Source of the DNA: Spirochaetota bacterium
GTDB lineage: Bacteria > Spirochaetota > Spirochaetia > Treponematales > Treponemataceae
NCBI GenBank assembly: GCA_023438065.1
Contig: JAEXRH010000008.1
Span: forward strand, 124,001-188,000
Direction of reading: 5' to 3'
Length of the DNA: 64,000 nt
Below, one piece after another: positions 24,092 to 31,084 of the stretch. Below the pieces are notes generated by a model that was not told the DNA's origin, ran no database searches, and worked only from the letters and a program-made list of their open reading frames with translations. A program made the translations under genes and the position numbers. Numbering within the stretch: position 1 is the first letter of the stretch; the number at the start of each line of letters is the position of its first letter.

Positions 24092-24137
24092 TTGACACGT
24101 TTCCTTTTTTTATGCATTTTAAACGCATAAATATGCA
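24092..24137. promoter_or_regulatory. nifA-side promoter region with AT-rich operator motif
   Basis: TTGACA (24092-24097) may be the -35 for the nifA-like gene, but no good -10 at 16-18 bp is evident; CATTTT or TATGCA would have to serve. Overlapping it are TATGCAT (24111-24117) and GCATAAATATGCA (24125-24137). The latter is identical to 45133-45145. Confidence 0.55.
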
Positions 24138-24138
24138 G

Positions 24139-24167
24139 AAAGGCCTGTCGCCGGACAGGCCTTTTTT
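24139..24167 (+). terminator. Intrinsic terminator in the nifA-side leader
   Basis: AGGCCTGTC (24141-24149) and GACAGGCCT (24154-24162) flank a GCCG loop and are followed by TTTTT. It lies 40 bases upstream of the nifA-like start and there is no upstream gene on this strand to terminate. It is therefore best read as an attenuator or as the end of a short RNA. Confidence 0.7.
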
Positions 24168-24205
24168 ATTTGAGGTCCCAGTCAGCGATACGCCGGGGGG
24201 ATCCG

Positions 24206-25771
24206 ATGACGAAACGCCGCGCCGAAAGCGCCGCCGGGGAAGCGTACGAAATCAGGCTCGTCTATGAGGTATCGAGCCTTCTCGCGGAATCGGCCTCGCT
24301 CGAGTCCGTCCTGTCGCCCGTCCTCGAGAAAATCGCCTTTCATCTCGACATCCTCCGCGGTTTCATCACGATCTATAACCGGAAGACCGGCGAGATCGCG
24401 ATCGAGGAGGCCTGGGGCCTCGACTCCGAGGAGGTCTCCCGGGGCAGGTACCGCCCCGGCGAGGGAATCACCGGCGAGGTGATCGAGACGGGGCTCCCCG
24501 TCGTCGTCCCGCGGGTCTCGGAAGAACCGCGGTTCCTCGACCGGACCGGCTCGCGGAAAAAGGCCGACAAGAGCGACATCTCCTTCGTGTGCGTGCCGAT
24601 CGGGATACAGGGCGAGACGGTCGGGACGATCGGCATCGACCTCGCGTACGACCGGAGCGCCGACCTCGACGCGTTCGCGCGCGTGCTCGGGACGATCGCC
24701 TCGACGATCAGCCTCGCGGTTCGCTCCCGCCAGGCGGCGCAGGAGGAGGTGGAGGCGCTCAGGAGGGAGAATGACCGGCTTCACGCCGAGCTCGAGTCCC
24801 GGTGGAAGCCCGAATCGGTCATCGGCAATTCCAAGATCATGCGCCTCCTCTATGGCGAGATGGAGCAGGTCTCCGCGACGAACGCGACCGTCCTCATCCT
24901 CGGCGAGAGCGGGGTCGGGAAGGAGCGCATCGCGCACGCGATCCACTACGGATCGCCGCGCGCGGGAAAGCCGTTCGTGAAGCTCAACTGCGCCGCGATC
25001 CCGGAGTCCCTCATCGAGAGCGAGCTCTTCGGTCACGAGAAGGGCGCGTTCACGAACGCGACCGCGCGCCGGTGCGGCCGCTTCGAGATGGCCGACTGCG
25101 GCACGATCTTTCTCGACGAGATCGGCGAGATGCCGCTCGCCGTGCAGAGTAAATTCCTCCGCGTCCTTCAGGAACGCGAGTTCGAGCGCATCGGCGGCAC
25201 CGAGACGATACGCGTCAATATCCGGGTTATCGCGGCGACGAACCGGGACCTTCCCGCCCTCATCCGCGAGGGACGCTTCCGCGAGGACCTGTGGTACCGG
25301 CTCAACGTGTTCCCGCTCGTCGTGCCGCCCCTTCGCGAGCGGAAAACCGACGTCATGCTCCTCGCGAACCACTTTATAGAAAAATACTCGCGCGAGCACG
25401 GGAAGCGCATCAAGCACGTGTCGCCGCAGGCGGTGGAGCTCCTCATGGGGTACGGTTGGCCCGGCAACGTCCGCGAGCTCGAGAACTGCGTGGAGCGCGC
25501 GGTGATCCTCTCGGTCGACGAGACGATTCACGCGTATCACCTCCCTCCGAGCCTCCAGCGGCAAGCGTCGCCGATCGCGGGGAGGGGAGAGACGCTCGAG
25601 GAAACGATGGCCGCGATCGAGCGCGGCATCATCGCCGAAGAGCTCGAGCGGCAGGGGGGAAACGTCGCTCGCACGGCCGAGCGGCTCGGCGTTACGGAAC
25701 GAATACTCGGCCTCAGGGTCGCGAAATACGGTTTGAAGGAAAAAGGAGGGTCGAAGCATGTCGATGGCTAA
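24206..25771 (+). CDS. nifA: NifA-like sigma54-dependent activator (GAF-AAA+-HTH)
   Basis: The 521-aa protein has a GAF domain (about 25-175, with the NifA-like ITIYNRKTGEIAIEEAWGLD) and a linker helix. The AAA+ core has Walker A GESGVGKE (233-240) and Walker B DEIGEM (304-309). The C-terminal Fis-type helix-turn-helix includes GGNVARTAERLGVT. The sigma54-contacting loop reads GAFTNA (280-285) instead of GAFTGA. No C-X4-C oxygen-sensing pair of rhizobial NifA is present. It is divergent from nifH, whose sigma54 promoter is the obvious target. The start is ATG 24206 after GGGGGG. Confidence 0.88.
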   Translation: MTKRRAESAAGEAYEIRLVYEVSSLLAESASLESVLSPVLEKIAFHLDILRGFITIYNRKTGEIAIEEAWGLDSEEVSRGRYRPGEGITGEVIETGLPVVVPRVSEEPRFLDRTGSRKKADKSDISFVCVPIGIQGETVGTIGIDLAYDRSADLDAFARVLGTIASTISLAVRSRQAAQEEVEALRRENDRLHAELESRWKPESVIGNSKIMRLLYGEMEQVSATNATVLILGESGVGKERIAHAIHYGSPRAGKPFVKLNCAAIPESLIESELFGHEKGAFTNATARRCGRFEMADCGTIFLDEIGEMPLAVQSKFLRVLQEREFERIGGTETIRVNIRVIAATNRDLPALIREGRFREDLWYRLNVFPLVVPPLRERKTDVMLLANHFIEKYSREHGKRIKHVSPQAVELLMGYGWPGNVRELENCVERAVILSVDETIHAYHLPPSLQRQASPIAGRGETLEETMAAIERGIIAEELERQGGNVARTAERLGVTERILGLRVAKYGLKEKGGSKHVDG

Positions 25772-26054
25772 CGCAATGAGGTTCTTGGACGCGGTTCGGA
25801 GGGAAGACTCGCTTCGGGCGAGCCTCTACGATTTCACCGACGGGGACGAATTCCGTTCCGGGATCGACCGGCTCGGGTACGTGTTCTCCGATCTCGAGAT
25901 CGAGGACGCGCTGAGAAGCCTTGAGCTTCGCGCGGCCGACGAGGCCGAGGCCGCGGAGCTCCGGGAACTCGGCAACTGGTTCTTTCTCCTTTCGTTTCGC
26001 TCCCCGGCCGGCTCGTGCTCCTCGTGCGCGGGATGCGGCGGAAAGCGAACGTGA
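25758..26054 (+). CDS. Nif11-like domain protein with cysteine-rich tail
   Basis: The 98-aa protein resembles the Nif11 family: AMRFLDAVRREDSLRASLYDF and GIDRLGYVFSDLEIEDALRSL, helical and acidic over the first 70 residues. It ends in a short cysteine/glycine tail, SCSSCAGCGGKRT. Nif11 domains occur beside nif genes and as leader peptides of ribosomally made natural products. The tail could be a metal ligand or a very short core peptide. A strong AAGGAGGG precedes ATG 25758, inside the end of the activator gene. No modifying enzyme of the lanthipeptide or radical-SAM type is adjacent. Confidence 0.72.
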   Translation: MSMANAMRFLDAVRREDSLRASLYDFTDGDEFRSGIDRLGYVFSDLEIEDALRSLELRAADEAEAAELRELGNWFFLLSFRSPAGSCSSCAGCGGKRT

Positions 26055-26602
26055 GCGGGGAAACCGATCCCGTCCGCCGGGAGCGGGCGGACGACGAGTC
26101 GCCGTTCATAGACGGCTCGCTCCGCGTTCGCGCGGCCGAGGCTCATGACGCCCCGGTCGTGTACGGATTCATCAAGGAGCTTGCGCGCTACGAGGGGCTC
26201 TCCGACCGGGTTACGGCGAGCGAGGCCGATATCGCGGGAGCCCTTTTCGGGAGCGGGCTCCTGCGCGCGTCGATCGCGTGGGTCGAGACGGAGACGCATT
26301 CCGGGCCCGAGTCCTGGTCGCGGGGCGAGGCGCCCGCGGGTTTCATTCTCTATTTCGCGAACTTCTCGACCTTTCGGGGACGGGTGGGCTTCTACGTCGA
26401 GGACGTGTTCGTCGACGAGCGGTTTCGCGGTCGCGGAATAGCCCACGCGCTTTTCGGCGCGGTAGCCGCGGAGGCGCGCCGGTCGGGAGCGTTTTGCCTC
26501 CAATGGGCGGTGCTCGACTGGAATGAGCGGGCAAAGGGTTTTTATCGGTCGATCGGGGGCGCGCGCATGGACGGCTGGGAGCTGTGGCGGATGGATATCT
26601 AG
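26051..26602 (+). CDS. GNAT-family N-acetyltransferase
   Basis: The 183-aa protein has the GNAT fold marks. The acetyl-CoA pyrophosphate loop is VDERFRGRGIAHALFGAVAAEA and the last strand motif is LQWAVLDWNERAKGFYRSIGG, resembling spermidine/diamine acetyltransferases (YEDVFVDERFRG type; YGFIKELARYEGL near the start). GTG 26051 overlaps the stop of the Nif11-like gene as GTGA; an ATG at 26033 is possible. The substrate is unknown. Co-transcription with the activator and the Nif11-like gene is likely. Confidence 0.82.
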   Translation: MSGETDPVRRERADDESPFIDGSLRVRAAEAHDAPVVYGFIKELARYEGLSDRVTASEADIAGALFGSGLLRASIAWVETETHSGPESWSRGEAPAGFILYFANFSTFRGRVGFYVEDVFVDERFRGRGIAHALFGAVAAEARRSGAFCLQWAVLDWNERAKGFYRSIGGARMDGWELWRMDI

Positions 26603-26730
26603 CGTTACGCGCGACCGGGGACGTATCGCGCGCGCGGGGATCCTTCGGGTACGAAGTCCCGTGAAACTTTTGTCCGTCCTCCTGAATATCGGGCACGTGG
26701 CGCGTACACTGTCCCTGTTCGGAGGTTCCC

Positions 26731-27768
26731 ATGAAGTTTTTGAAACCCTTCGCGGTTCCGCTCATCGCGACCGCCATTCTCGCCGTTTGCTCGGGTTGCG
26801 ACTCCGGATCGGGCGGAACGCTTCCTCCAGGGGGAGGCGATCCCGACACGTCCGGGACGATCGCGAACGCCGCGGTCGCGAACGAGACGACGCTCCGGAG
26901 CATCCCCGATTCCTTTTTCGCGTCCGCCCGCTCGAAGTATCGACTCGTGTACACCCACACGAGCCACGGCACGCACGTGAGCCGCGGGATATTCGGGCTG
27001 CCCGGCTACAAGTCGGGGGATGCCGCGCGGTTCGCCGTAAGCCTCTCGTCCGCCGCGGGTTCGCTTTTCGTGAGCGACAGCTATAACTCCGGGGGGATAC
27101 CGGGCGCGTATCCGGACCTCAGCCAGGCCGATCTCGGCGACTGGGCAGGGTGGCTCGACCAGAACCGGGATTATCTTGACGACAGCGCGAACGCCGACAT
27201 CAACCTCGTCATGTGGTCCTGGTGCGATATCGCCGGACATGACGTCGCGCGGTACTGCGCGCTCATGGACACCCTCATCGGCGAATACGGCGCGGGCGGC
27301 TCGAAGATCGGGACCGGGGCGGGAAAGACCCGGGTAAAGCCGGTTACCTTCATATTCATGACCGGACACGGGAATCCCGACGCCAACACCGGCTCGGGCA
27401 ATCCGAAGGAGCAGGCGGCCTATATCGTGGCGCACTGCAGGGCAAAGGGCTACTGGTGTCTCGACTATTACTCGATCGACACAACCGATATGGGCGGCGC
27501 CTACTGGGAGGACGCGGGTGACGACGGGAATTCCGCCGACTACGTCGAGGCCCATGACGCGGCCCATCCCGGTTCGCCCTCGTGCGGAAGCTTCTACGGT
27601 GACTGGCAGGCTTCTCGCGCGGAAGGAACCGATTGGTTCCGATCGCTGAACGCCCCTGGCGGTTCGGCGGCCGAGGGAGAGCATAATACCCAGTACATCA
27701 CCGCGAACCGGAAGGCCTACGCCTTTTGGTGGCTTCTCGCCCGCATGGAGGGGTGGTCGCCGTCCTGA
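26731..27768 (+). CDS. Secreted lipoprotein of unknown function
   Basis: The 345-aa protein has a signal peptide ending in a lipobox-like CSGC (Cys23), then a Gly/Pro/Asp-rich linker (residues 24-45). The globular part has conserved-looking blocks LVYTHTSHGTHVSRG, INLVMWSWCDIAGHD, FIFMTGHGNPDANTG and ANRKAYAFWWLLARM. The His, Asp and Gly-rich motifs and their order suggest a hydrolase related to SGNH-type folds, but I do not recognise the family. GGAGG precedes the ATG. It has its own terminator, so it is probably monocistronic. Confidence 0.7.
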   Translation: MKFLKPFAVPLIATAILAVCSGCDSGSGGTLPPGGGDPDTSGTIANAAVANETTLRSIPDSFFASARSKYRLVYTHTSHGTHVSRGIFGLPGYKSGDAARFAVSLSSAAGSLFVSDSYNSGGIPGAYPDLSQADLGDWAGWLDQNRDYLDDSANADINLVMWSWCDIAGHDVARYCALMDTLIGEYGAGGSKIGTGAGKTRVKPVTFIFMTGHGNPDANTGSGNPKEQAAYIVAHCRAKGYWCLDYYSIDTTDMGGAYWEDAGDDGNSADYVEAHDAAHPGSPSCGSFYGDWQASRAEGTDWFRSLNAPGGSAAEGEHNTQYITANRKAYAFWWLLARMEGWSPS

Positions 27769-27819
27769 TCCGTCCTGAACATGGCATCGTCCCCTGACCT
27801 CCTGGGGGTATCATGGTTG

Positions 27820-27851
27820 CGCGTCCGGAATTCGTTTCGGACGCGTTTTTT
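27820..27851 (+). terminator. Intrinsic terminator of the lipoprotein gene
   Basis: CGCGTCCG and CGGACGCG flank a 10-base loop and are followed by TTTTTTG, 52 bases after the stop codon. Confidence 0.85.
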
Positions 27852-27862
27852 GTTTATGGCGG

Positions 27863-27891
27863 TTGACAATGCCAGGAATCGGTGCTATTGT
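27863..27891 (+). promoter_or_regulatory. Promoter of the PerR-like gene
   Basis: TTGACA (27863-27868), a 17-bp spacer and TATTGT (27886-27891) form a near-consensus promoter. The predicted start is about 5 bases before the ATG, so the mRNA is nearly leaderless. Confidence 0.75.
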
Positions 27892-27902
27892 AAAAAACAG
27901 GA

Positions 27903-28319
27903 ATGATTACTGATAAGAGTGAAACCCGATCGCGGAATACCCGCCAGCGCGCCGCGCTCATGCGGCTCCTCGGGGGAACCAAATCTCATCCGACGGCGGC
28001 CTGGCTGCATGAACGGCTTACGGAAGAATTCCCCTCTCTCAGTCTCGGTACCGTCTATCGAAACCTTTCCTTTCTCGCCGGGCGCGGGCTGGTCCGCGTG
28101 ATCGAGTCAGGCACCGGGATCGACCGGTTTGACGGCGACGTAAGCGCGCATTACCATTTGGTATGCACGAACTGCGGCTCGGTTGCCGATTCCGTGATAC
28201 CCCCCGTCGAGGGTCTCGAGGATCGCGCGGCGTCCATGAGCGGATGGCTGATTTCCTCCCACCGGCTCGATTTTTTCGGAATCTGTCCCGCGTGTCGGGA
28301 TCGACATACCGGTCCTTGA
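27903..28319 (+). CDS. Fur-family repressor, PerR-like
   Basis: The 138-aa protein has the Fur-family helix-turn-helix (SLSLGTVYRNLSFLAGRGLV), the metal-site strand (DRFDGDVSAHYHLVCTNCGS) and a C-terminal CPAC pair, giving the structural zinc site CxxC...CxxC. Residue pattern and the neighbouring rubrerythrin gene point to PerR, a peroxide sensor that de-represses peroxide defence. Zur or Fur cannot be excluded. It lies 61 bases upstream of the rubrerythrin gene. Confidence 0.87.
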   Translation: MITDKSETRSRNTRQRAALMRLLGGTKSHPTAAWLHERLTEEFPSLSLGTVYRNLSFLAGRGLVRVIESGTGIDRFDGDVSAHYHLVCTNCGSVADSVIPPVEGLEDRAASMSGWLISSHRLDFFGICPACRDRHTGP

Positions 28320-28380
28320 GGGTCGGATTACGCCGCGAGGGGCTTTTCCCCCGCGACAATTTCACATTGGAGGCGCATTC

Positions 28381-28959
28381 ATGAAATCGTTGAAGGGAAC
28401 CAAGACCGAGAAGAACATCGTCGCGGCGTTTATCGGCGAGTCCCAGGCCCGGAACAAGTACACCTACTGGGCGAGCAAGGCGAAGGACGAGGGCTTCATC
28501 CAGATCCAGCAGATCTTCCTCGAGACGGCCGAGCAGGAGAAAGAGCACGCGAAGCGCCTCTTCAAGTTCCTCGAGGGCGGCGAGGAGGTCAACGCGGGCG
28601 CTGGCGGTCACGCCGGATACATCGGAACGACCCTCGAGAACCTCAAGCAGGCGGCGGGCGGCGAGAATTACGAGTGGCAGCACATGTATCCCGATTTCGC
28701 GAAGATCGCGCGCGAAGAGGGCTTCGACGTCGTCGCGGTCGTCATGGAGAACATCGCGATCGCCGAGAAGCAGCACGCGAAGCGCTATGAGGCGATGATG
28801 AAGCACATCGAGGATAACGACATGTGGGTGCAGGAGAGCCCGACCACCTGGAGATGCATCAACTGCGGCTTCATCTACGTCGGCAAGGAAGCGCCCAAGA
28901 ACTGCCCCGCCTGCGCGCATCCGCAAGGGTATTTCGAGCGCCTCGGCGAGAACTGGTAA
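28381..28959 (+). CDS. rbr: Rubrerythrin
   Basis: The 192-aa protein has the di-iron four-helix bundle ligands (AAFIGESQARNKYTYW, FLETAEQEKEHAKR, VVAVVMENIAIAEKQHAKRY) and a C-terminal rubredoxin-like FeS4 site, CINCGF and CPACAH. It reduces hydrogen peroxide to water in anaerobes. It follows the PerR-like gene and ends in a strong terminator, forming a two-gene peroxide-defence unit. This also protects oxygen-sensitive nitrogenase and hydrogenase. Confidence 0.97.
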   Translation: MKSLKGTKTEKNIVAAFIGESQARNKYTYWASKAKDEGFIQIQQIFLETAEQEKEHAKRLFKFLEGGEEVNAGAGGHAGYIGTTLENLKQAAGGENYEWQHMYPDFAKIAREEGFDVVAVVMENIAIAEKQHAKRYEAMMKHIEDNDMWVQESPTTWRCINCGFIYVGKEAPKNCPACAHPQGYFERLGENW

Positions 28960-29027
28960 CTACGGTCTCTTTTCGCGCGGCATTTCCCGTCCGGACCCTC
29001 CTTTCCGGCCACGGTGCGCGCGTCTTG

Positions 29028-29060
29028 CCGGGAACGGGTATCCGTTCCCGGTTTTTTTTT
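29028..29060 (+). terminator. Intrinsic terminator of rubrerythrin
   Basis: CCGGGAACGG and CCGTTCCCGG around a 4-base loop are followed by nine T residues. Confidence 0.93.
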
Positions 29061-29101
29061 CCTTGCGTTTCCCCCGTTAATCCCCTGACAATGGAGCAAC
29101 C

Positions 29102-30187
29102 ATGAACTCCCTGCCCCTGATTCTCAGGATCGTCACCGATACCGCGACCATCACCGCGTTCGTGTCGATCGCGCTTTTTTGCCTATTCGACGGTCTTGGT
29201 CGCGATCGCGCGGACAGGGACCCGCTGCTCGCGCACTTCGCGCTCCTTTCGCTCGCGTTCGCGCTCTACGTTTTCTTCGACAACTCGCTCTCCCTTCTCG
29301 TTTTCGATCCGCGAGTCGCCGCCGGGATCAACACGGTCGGGGTCGCGTCATGCTCGTTCATCCAGCTGGTCGCGTTCCTGCTCATAACGACTCGCGTCCT
29401 CGGGATTCCCCCCGAGAGGCGGCTTTGGACGCGTATCTGCGTCGTGCCGGCGCTCCTCGCGCTTTCCCTGAGCCCGTTCGCGCTCGTTCGCGGCTGGGAG
29501 TGGTATATGGCCCGTTGCGCTCCCGTCGCCGTCGCGCTCTATGCCTTCACCTTCCTCTTCGGGATGGGTAACGCGCTGCGCGCGTTCCTGCGGGAAGGGC
29601 TTTGGCGTAACCGTTCGGTACTCGCCCTTTTCGCGGTCGCGAACGTGATGATCCTCTCGCTCTTTTTCTGGAGGATCCTCATCATGATCGACCAGGCGAA
29701 CTTCCTGGTGAATAACTCGATCGTCGTGGGTCTTATCGCGCTCGTTTTCTTTCCGCTATTCCTCACGTCCCGGCGAAGCGCGGAATACCGCGAGTTCAGG
29801 AGGCTCAAGGACGAGGAAGAGGCGCGGACCCTCCGGGCGAGAGAGGGCCTTCATGCGATCTTTCTCGCCGCGGGGAGTCTCCCCCGAAAGCCGGGGCGGC
29901 GCGAGCTCGAGGTATGCGAGGCGCTCCTCGCGGGACTCGAGTACAAGGAGATCGCCGCGACGCTCGCCCTCTCCCTGAGCGGGGTCAAGAAGCGCGTTCA
30001 TTCCCTCTACGGGAAACTCGGCGTCCAGAATCGCACCGAGCTCTACAACCGCGTGGTAGCGCTCCGGGGCGGGGAATCCCTTTCGGGCGTCGCGCCGCGC
30101 GACGAGGGCGATCCCGGGGCGCCGTCAGGGACGGCCGACGACGAACGCCCACAGGATCGAGAACGCGACGACGAAGGCGAGATATGA
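29102..30187 (+). CDS. Membrane-bound LuxR-type regulator
   Basis: The 361-aa protein has about seven hydrophobic segments in residues 1-225. A short helix and a C-terminal LuxR-type helix-turn-helix follow (REELEVCEALLAGLEYKEIAATLALS-like region and VKKRVHSLYGKLGVQNRTEL). The seven-segment sensor plus LuxR output resembles spirochaete and other proteins with 7TM-type input. The signal and targets are unknown. The last 30 residues are hydrophilic and low in complexity, and their DNA overlaps the end of the convergent permease gene. Confidence 0.8.
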   Translation: MNSLPLILRIVTDTATITAFVSIALFCLFDGLGRDRADRDPLLAHFALLSLAFALYVFFDNSLSLLVFDPRVAAGINTVGVASCSFIQLVAFLLITTRVLGIPPERRLWTRICVVPALLALSLSPFALVRGWEWYMARCAPVAVALYAFTFLFGMGNALRAFLREGLWRNRSVLALFAVANVMILSLFFWRILIMIDQANFLVNNSIVVGLIALVFFPLFLTSRRSAEYREFRRLKDEEEARTLRAREGLHAIFLAAGSLPRKPGRRELEVCEALLAGLEYKEIAATLALSLSGVKKRVHSLYGKLGVQNRTELYNRVVALRGGESLSGVAPRDEGDPGAPSGTADDERPQDRERDDEGEI

Positions 30188-31084
30188 CGCGAGCGCGGCG
30201 GGCTTGAGGATCTTTCCGAGCGCAGCCGCTGACCTGACGCGGGTAGCCGGCCCGGAGACGAGGAAGGCGAGAAAGAACGCGTCGCCGATACCGAGCGAGC
30301 GGAGAAGGGCGAGAAAGGGAAGGGCCGCTCCGCCGCAGGAATACGCGGGGCAGGCGACGAAGGCCCCGAGGAGCGCGGCGAGGCCCGAGCCGAAGCCGGG
30401 CTGCGTCGCCTCCCGCGTGGACGGACCCGATCCGAGGAAGGTAACGGCTCGGGCGAAGGGAACGGCTCCCCCGTCGACGAGGGCCGCGGCGAGCTGGGAA
30501 AGAAAAACGCCGACGACGAGCCAGAAAAGACCGTACTCGAGCTGATCGATCGCGTGCCGGAGGAAGCCCCTCGTCGTCGGGGGGATCCCTCCGGCGGAGG
30601 GCGGAAGGTCGCGGAAGAGAAGGTTCTCGCGACCGCGGGCGAGGGACAGTGCCGCGCCCGCGAGCGTTCCCGCCACCATGCCCCCGAGCGCCTGGAGTAT
30701 CGCGATCCGCGGCCCGAGAAAACCCGCGGTCATGAGAACCATCTGCGGGGTGACCATCGAGGAACTCGCGAGAAAGGCCGCGGCGGCGGGCCTGGGAAAG
30801 CCTGAGGATACGAGACCGGTGACGATGGGGACGCTGCCGAGGGTGCACAGCGGAGAGGCCGCGCCCGAAAGCGAGGCGAGGGGGATCGCCGCTCGCTCAG
30901 GCAGGCGGGCGAGCGCGTCCATGAAGGGAACCCTCCTGACGACCCGCATCAACGCCCCGGCGAGCGCGCCGGCGAGTATCCAGGGAAGCACGTCGACGAC
31001 GAGGAGCGCGGAGCCGCGGAGCGCGAGGCCAAGGGCCCCGGCGATCGGCGCGAGCGATTCCCCGAAACGGGAGATACCCGTCAT
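30125..31084 (-). CDS. Permease of the ArsP/DUF318 (YraQ-like) type
   Basis: The 319-aa inner-membrane protein has eight or so hydrophobic segments in two halves. Each half carries a family block: GAASPLCTLGSVPIVTGL in the first and FVACPAYSCGGAALPFLALL in the second, with the paired cysteine/proline motif seen in ArsP-like permeases. Members export methylated arsenicals or have unknown substrates; here the substrate is unknown. It overlaps the upstream DUF362 stop by ATGA and its 3' end overlaps the convergent LuxR-type gene by 63 bases. Confidence 0.8.
   Translation of the reverse strand: MTGISRFGESLAPIAGALGLALRGSALLVVDVLPWILAGALAGALMRVVRRVPFMDALARLPERAAIPLASLSGAASPLCTLGSVPIVTGLVSSGFPRPAAAAFLASSSMVTPQMVLMTAGFLGPRIAILQALGGMVAGTLAGAALSLARGRENLLFRDLPPSAGGIPPTTRGFLRHAIDQLEYGLFWLVVGVFLSQLAAALVDGGAVPFARAVTFLGSGPSTREATQPGFGSGLAALLGAFVACPAYSCGGAALPFLALLRSLGIGDAFFLAFLVSGPATRVRSAAALGKILKPAALASYLAFVVAFSILWAFVVGRP

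Noticed and set aside
23905..24205. Canonical NifA upstream site TGT-N10-ACA
   Set aside because: Every TGT on either strand in this gap was checked; none has ACA at the right distance.
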